From: Limnochordia bacterium
GTDB taxonomy: Bacteria > Bacillota > Limnochordia > Darwinibacteriales > DTU012
Direction of reading: 5' to 3'
Assembly: GCA_007116995.1 (NCBI GenBank)
Contig: SKHL01000059.1
Span: 1 to 10,079 of the forward strand
Length of the DNA: 10,079 bases
Below are positions 1-6,639 of this stretch, piece by piece (positions within the stretch are counted from its first letter, which is position 1; each line of letters opens with the position of its first letter). A program made the position numbers and the translations under genes. The notes beneath the pieces are model-generated. The model was not told the origin of the DNA. It did not search any database and saw only the letters and a list, made by a program, of their open reading frames with translations.

Positions 1-520
1 TCGGACCACCTAAAAGGAATCCAATAACAAGTACAGTCAACTCCATGCCAGAGCGCACAGTTCCAACTGGGCGTTTCAGTAGTTTTGATAAACCGAGCAT
101 AATCGCATCGCGAGGCCCAGCCCCTAGTCGAGCTGAAATATACATTCCTGTTCCAAAACCTATACTTAAAATACCTAATATCACATAGAGTAACTGGACA
201 ATAAACATCTGGCTATCAGGCATTACGTTATTAGCAAGAAAGAAATCAACACTTGCTCCTACTAAATACATATTCACTAGGGTGCCTAACCCGGGATATT
301 GTTTTAGCAAAACACTACCGATTACTACAAGAACAAGTCCCACAATTTGTGTAATCCGGCCCACAGATAACTGTGTCATATTACTAATACCCAGGTGAAA
401 AACGGTCCAAGGATTTACGCCTAGGTTTGCCTGGATCGTTAGGCTGATACCAAATCCCATAATCACAATACCCACAACTAAAATACCATATCGGATCAAA
501 TAATTAATACATTGTTTCAA
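1..520 (-). CDS. YczE/YitT-like integral membrane protein, 3' end cut by window edge
   Basis: The reading frame is open from position 520 to the left edge, giving 173 residues of a family usually a little over 200 long, so only the C-terminus is missing. It is strongly hydrophobic, with likely membrane segments near residues 8-28, 53-72, 80-97, 107-128 and 155-172. Two half-repeats are visible: GFGISLTIQANLGVNPW near residue 22 and GFGTGMYISARLGAGPRD near residue 121. The second, with the following LKRPVGTVRSGMELTV, is the signature I associate with YczE-type proteins. Their biochemical function is not established. I chose a TTG start at 520 because a GAGG box lies 8 bases upstream. An in-frame ATG at 577 would add 19 residues (polar and aromatic) but has no clear ribosome binding site. 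The gene is divergent from the M42 operon. Confidence 0.8.
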   Translation of the reverse strand, partial: MKQCINYLIRYGILVVGIVIMGFGISLTIQANLGVNPWTVFHLGISNMTQLSVGRITQIVGLVLVVIGSVLLKQYPGLGTLVNMYLVGASVDFFLANNVMPDSQMFIVQLLYVILGILSIGFGTGMYISARLGAGPRDAIMLGLSKLLKRPVGTVRSGMELTVLVIGFLLGGP

Positions 521-546
521 ATTCCATGCCTCATCTCTTGAATAAT

Positions 547-566
547 AATACCAAATATACGGTATT
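547..566. repeat. Inverted repeat AATACC-N8-GGTATT in divergent intergenic region
   Basis: A perfect 6-base inverted repeat with an 8-base AT-rich spacer lies between the divergent YczE-like gene and the M42 operon. It could be an operator for a dimeric regulator acting on one or both genes, but a match this short can occur by chance. No convincing -35/-10 pair was found beside it on either strand. Confidence 0.3.
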
Positions 567-593
567 TTTCCTAACATATAGTTCGCCAAATCA

Positions 594-608
594 GAAGGTT
601 TTTCCTTC
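594..608. repeat. Small hairpin GAAGG-TTTTT-CCTTC upstream of M42 operon
   Basis: A 5-base stem with a T5 loop lies 46 bases before the TTG start of the first M42 gene. It is too small for a convincing terminator. It may be a minor structure in the 5' leader or an operator half. The meaning is unknown. Confidence 0.25.
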
Positions 609-653
609 GCATAACGAGAAATAATAATAGCAGATCCAAAGGAGGGAAACGCA

Positions 654-1709
654 TTGGAAATAAAAGAACTGTTAGTTTCCATATCAGAGAAGACAGGTAT
701 TTCTGGCTATGAAGACCAAATCGCTGACCAAATCAGTGCAAATTGTCCCTGGGCCGATGAGATTCGCAAAGACAAATTAGGTAATCTAATCATGTTAAAG
801 CAAGGAGTGGGCGACGAACCTCGCCCGAAGGTAATGCTCGCCGCACATATAGACGAAATTGGACTGATTATCACAAAAGTTGAGGACGAAGGATTTCTAC
901 GCATCTCTGCTATTGGTGGTATTGATCAAAGAGTGCTCTTAGCCCAGGAAGTAATAGTCCATGGAAAAGAAGACTTACCAGGAATTATTGGTGCTAAACC
1001 ACCCCATGTACAGACAATAAATGAACGAGAAAAATCTGTGGAAATGAATGATTTGTTTGTTGATCTTGGATTCAATACCAAAGAAGAAGCCACCCAGTGG
1101 ATATCCGTTGGTGACTTGGCGACTCTACGACGACCAGTGGTTCGATTAAATGGACCTCACTTGGCGGGCAAGGCCATGGATGATCGAGCTAGTGTCGCTG
1201 TTCTATTTGAGTGTTTACAAGCCCTAGAAGACCGTAACCACATTGCTGACATTTATGCTGTAGCCACAGTCCAGGAAGAGGTGGGACTACGGGGGGCTAC
1301 TACCAGTACATTTGGCATCGTCCCCGATATAGGTATTGCAGTAGACGTTGGTCACGGTGATATGCCTGGAGTGCCTGAATATCGTTCTATTAAGCTTGGT
1401 AACGGTCCTGGGATTGCCATGGGACCCCATGTCCACCCAAAATTATATGAGCGGTTAGCAAAAACAGCAAAAAACTGGAACATCAGCTATTCGTCGGAGC
1501 CCTCACCCAATCCAGGAGGTACAGATGCCTTTGCGATCCAGGTTACCCAAGCGGGCATCCCCACCATACTTCTATCATTACCCTTACGTTATATGCACAC
1601 TCCCGTAGAAACCTTAGATTATGAGGACGTACGGAAAACCGGGCGCTTACTAGCCATGTTTATTGCAGAGCTCGATTACGAATTTGTGGAGGGATTACGT
1701 TGCTTCTAA
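654..1709 (+). CDS. M42 family metallo-aminopeptidase, paralogue 1 of 3
   Basis: Predicted cytosolic di-metal aminopeptidase of the M42 (TET / FrvX / glutamyl aminopeptidase, formerly 'cellulase M') family, which removes N-terminal residues from peptides. At 351 residues it is full length. All expected active-site positions are visible: His65 and Asp67 in AAHIDEIG, the Asp176-Asp177 pair in KAMDDRAS, Glu208 (probable general base) and Glu209 (metal) in VQEEVGLRG, Asp231 in AVDVGHGD, GGTDA at 288-292 and His315 in LRYMHTP. The start is TTG with GGAGGG at 641-646, seven bases upstream; no better start is present. It is the first gene of a three-gene operon, and its last 10 bases overlap the next gene. 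Substrate preference cannot be read from the sequence. 'Endoglucanase' labels seen for relatives are, to my knowledge, historical errors. Confidence 0.93.
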   Translation: MEIKELLVSISEKTGISGYEDQIADQISANCPWADEIRKDKLGNLIMLKQGVGDEPRPKVMLAAHIDEIGLIITKVEDEGFLRISAIGGIDQRVLLAQEVIVHGKEDLPGIIGAKPPHVQTINEREKSVEMNDLFVDLGFNTKEEATQWISVGDLATLRRPVVRLNGPHLAGKAMDDRASVAVLFECLQALEDRNHIADIYAVATVQEEVGLRGATTSTFGIVPDIGIAVDVGHGDMPGVPEYRSIKLGNGPGIAMGPHVHPKLYERLAKTAKNWNISYSSEPSPNPGGTDAFAIQVTQAGIPTILLSLPLRYMHTPVETLDYEDVRKTGRLLAMFIAELDYEFVEGLRCF

Positions 1710-2719
1710 AAAGATTAACGGAAGCCTGTGGCGGACCAGGGCAAGAAGGCGAAGTCCGTGATTTAATTCGAAGCGAAGTATCGGATATAGTTGATGAGAT
1801 TAAGACCGATGCCCTAGGCAACTTAATCACCCTAAAGAAAGGTGCGAACCTAGGTCCAAAGGTGATGCTAGCTGCTCATATGGATGAAGTAGCCTTAATG
1901 ATTGTCAGTATTGAAAAAAATGGTTTGCTTAAATTTCGATCTGTTGGTGGTATTGATCCTCGGGTGTTAGTAGCAAAATCTGTTGTGGTCGGTAGTAAAC
2001 GAGTTCCCGGCGTCTTGGGCTCAAAACCTATCCATCTACAGAAACCAGGAGAACGGAATAAACCCTTATCACTCGATGAGTTATTTATTGACATTGGTAC
2101 GAAAAAGCAGGAAGAAGCAGAAAGCCAGGTTAGCCTCGGTGACTATGCCTACTTCACCACCGAATTTAGTGAACTCGGTACAGACAAGTATAAGGGAAAG
2201 GCCTTTGATGATCGAGTTGGATGTGCCTTATTAATCGATGCCCTAAAAGATACATACACCTATCCTCTCTATGGCGTTTTTACTGTTCAGGAAGAAGTAG
2301 GTCTACGCGGTGCTAGTGTAGCTGGTTACAGCGTCAATCCTGATGTTGCTTTAATCCTAGAAGGCACAACCGCCTCTGATGTTACTGGTATACCCAAGCA
2401 CAAGCATGCAACTACTGTTGGTCAGGGACCAAGCCTTACCTTCATGGATAGCGCCGCCATTCCGGATCCAAAATTAGTAGCCAAGTTAATTAAACTAGGA
2501 GAACTCTACGACATCCCGGTTCAATTGCGACGTAACACAGCAGGCGGTACCGATGCGGGAAAGATCCAAGCGAGTCGAGATGGAGTAAGTGTAGCCGTTT
2601 TGGCCATCCCCTGTCGCTATATTCATTCCCCTGTTTCGCTAATGAGTAAAAAAGACTACGATAACGCACTACGACTAGTCAAAGCCTTTTTAAAAACCCT
2701 AGAAGAAAGCGAGGTCTAA
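1700..2719 (+). CDS. M42 family metallo-aminopeptidase, paralogue 2 of 3
   Basis: Full-length (339 residues) M42 peptidase, clearly different in sequence from its two neighbours. Active-site positions are His60 and Asp62 (AAHMDEVA), Asp170-Asp171 (KAFDDRVG), Glu198-Glu199 (VQEEVGLRG), GGTDAG at 282-287 and His309 (CRYIHSP). The position that is Asp in paralogues 1 and 3 is Glu221 here (ILEGTTASD); acidic substitution at this metal ligand is a known subgroup feature as far as I recall, so activity is expected to be kept. The N-terminal motif is GGPGQEGEVR rather than the SGYE form of the other two. The start is TTG inside the end of gene 1, with GGAGGG at 1688-1693 and a 6-base spacer, so translation is probably coupled. 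Three bases separate it from paralogue 3. Confidence 0.93.
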   Translation: MLLKRLTEACGGPGQEGEVRDLIRSEVSDIVDEIKTDALGNLITLKKGANLGPKVMLAAHMDEVALMIVSIEKNGLLKFRSVGGIDPRVLVAKSVVVGSKRVPGVLGSKPIHLQKPGERNKPLSLDELFIDIGTKKQEEAESQVSLGDYAYFTTEFSELGTDKYKGKAFDDRVGCALLIDALKDTYTYPLYGVFTVQEEVGLRGASVAGYSVNPDVALILEGTTASDVTGIPKHKHATTVGQGPSLTFMDSAAIPDPKLVAKLIKLGELYDIPVQLRRNTAGGTDAGKIQASRDGVSVAVLAIPCRYIHSPVSLMSKKDYDNALRLVKAFLKTLEESEV

Positions 2720-2722
2720 GCT

Positions 2723-3718
2723 ATGAAAGAGTTAATTAAGGAACTTGTTGAATCCTTTGGCCCCTCAGGGTACGAAAATGAGATTGCAAAAACTATACGA
2801 GGTTATATTCAAGATCAAGTGGATGAACTATATACCGATGCTCTAGGCAGCTTAATTGCAGTGAAAAGGGGACGCGGCCAAGGGAAAAAAGTCATGTTTT
2901 CTGCTCATGCCGATGAAATCGGCGTGGTTATTACCCACATTGATGATCAAGGATTTCTGCGTTTTTCTAATGTGGGGGGACTAAACCCATTAACTCTCTT
3001 AGGGAATCGAGTTCGTTTCAGTAATGGTACTGTGGGTGTAATTGGCAAAGAAAAAGGAGATCCAAAGGATCTTAGTCTCGATAAAATGTACATAGATATA
3101 GGCGCTGACTCCAAAGAGAGTGCGACGAGCAAGGTTAATGTGGGTGATTTCGCCATTATTAATCGAGAATTTGCTGATTTAGGTAAACGGCTAATAGCCA
3201 AGAGTATGGATGATCGAGTTGGCTGTGCAGTGTTAATAGAAGTGATTCGTCAACTTCAGCCCTCACCTCATGATCTATACTTTGTATTCAGTACCCAAGA
3301 AGAAGTGGGACTACGTGGCGCACGCACATCAGCCTACGGTATTGATCCCGATCTAGGTGTGGCCCTTGATGTCACTCTAACCGGTGATACACCAGAAGCC
3401 CCTCGGATGGATGTGGGTCTAGGAAAAGGTGCAGCCATCAAAGTCAAGGACTCCTCGATGATTACCCATCCAAAAGTTAAAGAGCTAATGGTCCAAATAG
3501 CGACAGACCAGAGCATTTGCTACCAACTAGAAATTCTCGAGCGAGGCGGAACAGATGCCGGTGCAATTCACCTAACTAGAGCTGGAGTTCCCTCCGGAAC
3601 GATCTCGATTCCCTGCCGATATGTCCATTCTGCATCAGAAATGGTGGATATTGACGATGTTAAGGCGTGTATCGATCTAGCCCTCGCTATGACCAAAGCG
3701 GATCTGTCTGCCTTGTAG
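2723..3718 (+). CDS. M42 family metallo-aminopeptidase, paralogue 3 of 3
   Basis: Third full-length M42 peptidase (331 residues). The catalytic set is complete: His62 and Asp64 (SAHADEIG), Asp163-Asp164 (KSMDDRVG), Glu193-Glu194 (TQEEVGLRG), Asp216 in ALDVTLTGDTPE, GGTDAG at 275-280 and His302 (CRYVHSA). The DVTLTGDTPE form of the fifth ligand loop resembles the YsdC-like bacterial branch, whereas paralogue 1 has DVGHGDMPG and paralogue 2 has LEGTTASD, so the three probably differ in substrate range. It starts at ATG three bases after paralogue 2, with GAGG at 2711-2714 as ribosome binding site. It is the last gene of the operon; a strong terminator follows about 40 bases after its stop. Confidence 0.93.
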   Translation: MKELIKELVESFGPSGYENEIAKTIRGYIQDQVDELYTDALGSLIAVKRGRGQGKKVMFSAHADEIGVVITHIDDQGFLRFSNVGGLNPLTLLGNRVRFSNGTVGVIGKEKGDPKDLSLDKMYIDIGADSKESATSKVNVGDFAIINREFADLGKRLIAKSMDDRVGCAVLIEVIRQLQPSPHDLYFVFSTQEEVGLRGARTSAYGIDPDLGVALDVTLTGDTPEAPRMDVGLGKGAAIKVKDSSMITHPKVKELMVQIATDQSICYQLEILERGGTDAGAIHLTRAGVPSGTISIPCRYVHSASEMVDIDDVKACIDLALAMTKADLSAL

Positions 3719-3758
3719 AACCGATGTCATCAAACAGTCGACTCCATCGCAACAGTGC

Positions 3759-3795
3759 AGCCCACTTCTACTAGGTAGGAGTGGGCTATTTTTTT
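3759..3795 (+). terminator. Intrinsic terminator of the M42 operon
   Basis: A 13-base-pair stem (3759-3771 with 3775-3787, one G-U pair, triloop TAG) is followed by an uninterrupted run of seven T from 3789. This is a textbook Rho-independent terminator and separates the peptidase operon from the mgtE unit. Confidence 0.92.
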
Positions 3796-3807
3796 GTATG
3801 TCCATCC

Positions 3808-3836
3808 TTGACAGTAACTAACAAGTTTGGTATAGT
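3808..3836 (+). promoter_or_regulatory. Sigma-A type promoter of the M-box/mgtE transcript
   Basis: TTGACA at 3808-3813 is a perfect -35 box, followed after exactly 17 bases by TATAGT at 3831-3836, one mismatch from the -10 consensus. Transcription would start near 3843, just before the M-box aptamer. The strength of this promoter fits a gene controlled mainly after initiation. Confidence 0.85.
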
Positions 3837-3845
3837 TATTAAGTA

Positions 3846-4012
3846 AATGATGACCTCTTCGTTAGGTGAGGCTCCTATAGAGGATGAGCTACTGCCCAAA
3901 AATGTCGAGAGACGCCAATGGGTAAACTGATCTTATCGGATTAAGGTATGATCTAATGTAGCCGGAATTTATTCCTAACTCTACAGTGCTAAAGCTCAAC
4001 AAGGGAGGTAGG
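3846..4012 (+). promoter_or_regulatory. M-box (ykoK) Mg2+ riboswitch aptamer
   Basis: The conserved core of the M-box family is recognisable: GTTAGGTGAGGCTCCT at 3861-3876, GAGCTACTGCCC at 3886-3897, and AATGTCGAGAGACGCCAATG at 3901-3920, with the AGTGCTAAAGCTCAACAAGG 3' block at 3985-4004. The closing P1 helix can be drawn between 3853-3859 and 4003-4009 (seven pairs, two of them G-U). The aptamer binds several Mg2+ ions; in this family the Mg2+-bound fold favours premature termination of Mg2+ transporter genes. The position, directly after a strong promoter and before mgtE, fits. The outer boundaries are approximate. Confidence 0.93.
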
Positions 4013-4044
4013 TTTTTTTGTGTATTTTTTGCAAAAACCTCTCC
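4010..4044 (+). promoter_or_regulatory. Candidate antiterminator of the M-box switch
   Basis: AGGTTTTT at 4010-4017 pairs perfectly with AAAAACCT at 4033-4040, and the pairing can continue as GGAG (4004-4007) with CTCC (4041-4044) across a two-base bulge. This uses up the left arm of the terminator (4033-4044) and the 3' strand of the aptamer P1 helix (4003-4009). It therefore excludes both, as expected for the low-Mg2+, read-through state. Confidence 0.75.
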
Positions 4045-4063
4045 TTTGTATGGGGAGGTTTTT
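4033..4063 (+). terminator. Riboswitch-controlled intrinsic terminator before mgtE
   Basis: A 12-base-pair stem AAAAACCTCTCC (4033-4044) with GGGGAGGTTTTT (4052-4063), one G-U pair, and a 7-base loop; the U-rich tail lies in the right arm and the following ATGTTTTG. It sits 21 bases after the M-box and should form when Mg2+ locks the aptamer P1 helix, cutting off mgtE. Confidence 0.88.
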
Positions 4064-4086
4064 ATGTTTTGCTGGAGGTGAAGTGA

Positions 4087-4194
4087 GTGGCCGACGATGG
4101 TGATCCATTAACAATGCTTACACAATTGCATAGTGAACAAAAACACCACTTAGGCGCGCTACTGACTCACCGGGTAATAAGCTCTCCTAAGTAG
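4087..4194 (+). CDS. Candidate 35-residue leader peptide upstream of mgtE
   Basis: A short frame lies between the riboswitch terminator and mgtE. It starts with GTG at 4087, eight bases after a good GGAGG (4074-4078), and ends at TAG 4192-4194, 19 bases before the mgtE start. The peptide begins M-A-D-D-G-D-P and continues LTMLTQLHSEQKHHLG, with one further proline near the end (SSPK); it has no membrane segment or domain I recognise. Enterobacterial Mg2+ transporter leaders such as MgtL use an acidic-proline start that makes ribosomes drop off when Mg2+ is low, and the DDGDP start resembles that motif in composition. The ribosome binding site is the best evidence for translation. It could still be a chance frame; conservation in relatives is unknown to me. 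Confidence 0.45.
   Translation: MADDGDPLTMLTQLHSEQKHHLGALLTHRVISSPK
4148..4192 (+). repeat. Inverted repeat across leader ORF end, next to mgtE ribosome binding site
   Basis: ACTTAGG at 4148-4154 and CCTAAGT at 4186-4192 are a perfect 7-base inverted repeat with a 31-base loop. The right arm reaches the first base of the leader ORF stop codon and ends 8 bases before the mgtE GGAGG. A ribosome finishing the leader ORF would open this stem, so it may couple the two. The long loop makes it only a weak prediction. Confidence 0.3.
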
Positions 4195-4213
4195 TGAAAA
4201 GGAGGTCTATCCC

Positions 4214-5587
4214 ATGAATTTCGAAGAATTATATGCAGCAGTACACAAATTACTTTTGACCGAAGACCTTGAAGGCATCAAGAAGTTATTGAGGGAAGAA
4301 AACGCTGTACACATAGGTCAAGTCATCCGTATTCTGCCATTAGTTGAACAAGGCCCGGTATTTCGCCTTTTACCTAAAGACTTAGCCTTAGATGTCTTTG
4401 AGCAATTGAATGTGGAAGAAAAGCAAACCTTGCTTAGTAGTTTTCAAGAAGAAAAGGCCATTGAACTCTTAACTCATTTAGATCCCGATGATCAAGTAGA
4501 ACTATTAGACGAGCTTCCCGCGACGGTTGCAAATCGATTATTAACTCGTTTATCTGTAGATGATCAGCAACTAGTTGGTCTGCTAACGGGCTATCCCCCA
4601 GATACTGCGGGCCGGATCATGACACCAAAATATGTTTCACTACGAGAGAACATGACTGTAGGCGAGTCACTAGTAAAAATCCGGAAAGTAAGTCCGGAGA
4701 CAGAAACCATTTATTATTGCTATGTAAACGATAATCAAAGACGACTCCTAGGAGTTTTATCCTTAAAAGATTTAGTTTTAGCCACCCCAGATATTCATGT
4801 CTCTGAGATTATGGAGCGAGATGTGATCGTCTCATACACCCACGATGATCAAGAGGATGTAGCTAAACTGATTCAGGATTATGATTTGCTAGCCATCCCT
4901 GTAGTGGATAAGGAACACCGATTAGTAGGTATTGTCACCGTAGACGATGCTATGGATGTTTTGCAGAGGGAAGCCACAGAAGACATCTATGTCAAGGCTG
5001 GGCTAGGAGATATTCAAAGCACAGAAATAGCGCGCAGCTTCGATCTGGTGAAAGGCGGTGTCATCCGAACTCTACGAGCACGATTGCCCTATTTACTGAT
5101 AACTCTATTTGGTGGAATGATAGCCGGTGGCGTTATTGGTGCCTTTGAGGAATCGCTCCAAACTATCGTGGTATTGGCTTTCTTTATTCCGGTTATTATG
5201 GATATGGGTGGCAATGTAGGCACCCAATCTTCTACGATTTTTACGAGGGGGTTAATTCTAGGTCATATTAACATGGATCAATTCTATACCCAACTGTGGA
5301 GAGAATGCAAGATAGGCGCTGCCATGGGACTACTTTTAGGAATTGGCGGTGGACTGTTTGGCTGGTTATGGCAAGGGCTGCCAGAAATCGGTTTGGTGGT
5401 CGGTTTCTCCCTGTTTTTTACCATTACATTGGCTACTATTGTTGGATTTGTGGTTCCCTATACACTATCTAAAATGGGACTGGACCAAGCAGCCGGGGCC
5501 GATCCCATTATCACTACAATTAAGGATATGAGTGGACTATTAATTTACTTCTCCATTGCTACTACGTTTTTGGGTCATCTAGCGTAA
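4214..5587 (+). CDS. mgtE: Magnesium transporter MgtE
   Basis: Mg2+ channel/transporter of the inner membrane, 457 residues, the usual family length. Order of domains: cytosolic MgtE N domain of helical repeats (about 1-130), paired CBS domains (about 135-255, beginning near AGRIMTPKYVSL and SEIMERDVIV), a connecting plug helix (about 265-285), and five membrane helices from about 290 to the end. The pore signature PVIMDMGGNVGTQSS is at 326-340. Asp438 in TTIKDMSGLLIYF is probably the pore aspartate called Asp432 in the T. thermophilus protein, judged by distance from the C-terminus. ATG start with GGAGG at 4201-4205. The cytosolic domains gate the pore closed at high Mg2+, while the M-box upstream limits transcription under the same condition, so control is at two levels. 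No neighbour appears co-transcribed downstream. Confidence 0.97.
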   Translation: MNFEELYAAVHKLLLTEDLEGIKKLLREENAVHIGQVIRILPLVEQGPVFRLLPKDLALDVFEQLNVEEKQTLLSSFQEEKAIELLTHLDPDDQVELLDELPATVANRLLTRLSVDDQQLVGLLTGYPPDTAGRIMTPKYVSLRENMTVGESLVKIRKVSPETETIYYCYVNDNQRRLLGVLSLKDLVLATPDIHVSEIMERDVIVSYTHDDQEDVAKLIQDYDLLAIPVVDKEHRLVGIVTVDDAMDVLQREATEDIYVKAGLGDIQSTEIARSFDLVKGGVIRTLRARLPYLLITLFGGMIAGGVIGAFEESLQTIVVLAFFIPVIMDMGGNVGTQSSTIFTRGLILGHINMDQFYTQLWRECKIGAAMGLLLGIGGGLFGWLWQGLPEIGLVVGFSLFFTITLATIVGFVVPYTLSKMGLDQAAGADPIITTIKDMSGLLIYFSIATTFLGHLA

Positions 5588-5623
5588 CGTATTAAAGGAC
5601 ATATTGTGCCTTAAGAAACTTAT

Positions 5624-5662
5624 ATAACGACAAAGAATGCCCGCTGGCTTTCTTGTCGTTAT
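5624..5662. terminator. Hairpin between convergent mgtE and nucleoside hydrolase genes
   Basis: ATAACGACAA (5624-5633) pairs with TTGTCGTTAT (5653-5662); after a one-base bulge the stem continues with GAA/TTC and a small GCC-CGCT-GGC tip. It sits between two convergent genes and overlaps the last base of the nucleoside hydrolase stop codon. Neither strand has a strong T tract after it, so it may be a weak bidirectional terminator or a 3'-end stabiliser. Confidence 0.6.
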
Positions 5663-6639
5663 TAGCAGTTCTGGGCGAAATGCTTGCGAAGCTCTTGCAC
5701 GGAGTATTTTTCTGGAACTAATCGGACCAAGAATTCCTCAATAAATGTCTGAGCATCTACTTCCGTGGCGATTCTCGCATTGTTTCGTTTCCGCCACTGC
5801 CCTGAATAATCCACAACCATCTGTCCTCGGCACAAACCATCCGTGGCTACGTCCAGTGTGTAATTTTGTAGCGTAACTAACTCTGGCATAAATGTAACTG
5901 CAACAGCAAGGGGATCGTTTAACATACACCCGAGGATGCTATCTAACTCCCAGTGAATATTCAGATAGTGTCGAGTTAGTCTACAGATCCAAGTCGCTAA
6001 TGGAGTATTAACATGTTTTAAAAACTCACGATGAGTAGGCCTTAATAAGGTTTGCTTGGTTACATCCAATCCAATCACGATTAAAGGTATCTTACTCCAC
6101 TCAAATACCATATGCGCTGCTTCCGGATCGGACCAAAAGTTGAACTCTGCTACAGGAGAAACGTTTCCTGCTACCCGAGCCGCCCCACCCATAATAACTA
6201 TCTCTTGATATAAAGCCATCGCTTCTGGATCTTGACGAATAGCTAAGGCTAGATTGGTCAAGGGCCCTAGACATATCAGTGTCAGTTCCTTCGGAAAATG
6301 ATGTGCTTGATCAATCATGTATTGAATCGCACAGCTATTTACCACACTCCGGTTGGTTTGTGGCCAATTACAGTCACCTAACCCATCCTTACCATGAATC
6401 CGCATGGCTGGAACTAACTTCCGATATAACGGGGCTTTTGCCCCTAAGAAAACGGGGATATAATCTGCACCAGCAACGTCTAGTACTCTGAGTGCATTTT
6501 TCGCTCCCACCTGGGGTTCTACGTTCCCTGGGACAATGGTTACTCCTTCTATCTGTAGCTCAGAAGACCTGACTGCTAACATAAGTGCTAAGGCATCATC
6601 TATGCCCGGATCCGTATCGATTATTACCCTGCGCTTCAT
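5662..6639 (-). CDS. Nucleoside hydrolase (inosine-uridine preferring family)
   Basis: Ribonucleoside hydrolase of the IUNH/Rih family: it splits the N-glycosidic bond of nucleosides to ribose and free base, for salvage. The protein has 325 residues, a normal length. The Ca2+-binding N-terminal motif DTDPGIDDA gives Asp8, Asp10, Asp14 and Asp15. LGPLTN (Thr128), MGGAA and AEFNFWSDPEA (Glu165, Asn167) are also typical, and Asp242 supplies the last metal ligand in LNDPLAVA. The residue before Asp242 is Asn241, where the well-studied Crithidia enzyme has the catalytic His241; this may alter substrate choice or rate. I chose ATG at 6639 over the GTG at 6645 because the GGAAGGA box then has a normal spacing of about 8. 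Purine or pyrimidine preference (rihA, rihB or rihC type) cannot be assigned. Confidence 0.92.
   Translation of the reverse strand: MKRRVIIDTDPGIDDALALMLAVRSSELQIEGVTIVPGNVEPQVGAKNALRVLDVAGADYIPVFLGAKAPLYRKLVPAMRIHGKDGLGDCNWPQTNRSVVNSCAIQYMIDQAHHFPKELTLICLGPLTNLALAIRQDPEAMALYQEIVIMGGAARVAGNVSPVAEFNFWSDPEAAHMVFEWSKIPLIVIGLDVTKQTLLRPTHREFLKHVNTPLATWICRLTRHYLNIHWELDSILGCMLNDPLAVAVTFMPELVTLQNYTLDVATDGLCRGQMVVDYSGQWRKRNNARIATEVDAQTFIEEFLVRLVPEKYSVQELRKHFAQNC

Noticed and set aside
538..567. TTGAAT at 538 as a -35 box for the M42 operon
   Set aside because: No acceptable -10 box occurs 16-18 bases downstream; the nearest AT-rich hexamers match poorly.
654..3718. Cellulase/endoglucanase activity for the M42 proteins
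   Set aside because: The old cellulase name for this family is not supported by the active site, which is that of a di-metal aminopeptidase; no carbohydrate-active motif is present.
5343..5531. Plus-strand open frame inside mgtE
   Set aside because: It lies wholly within the membrane domain of mgtE in another frame; the MgtE motifs prove which frame is used. Open frames inside the M42, oadA and oadB genes were rejected for the same reason.
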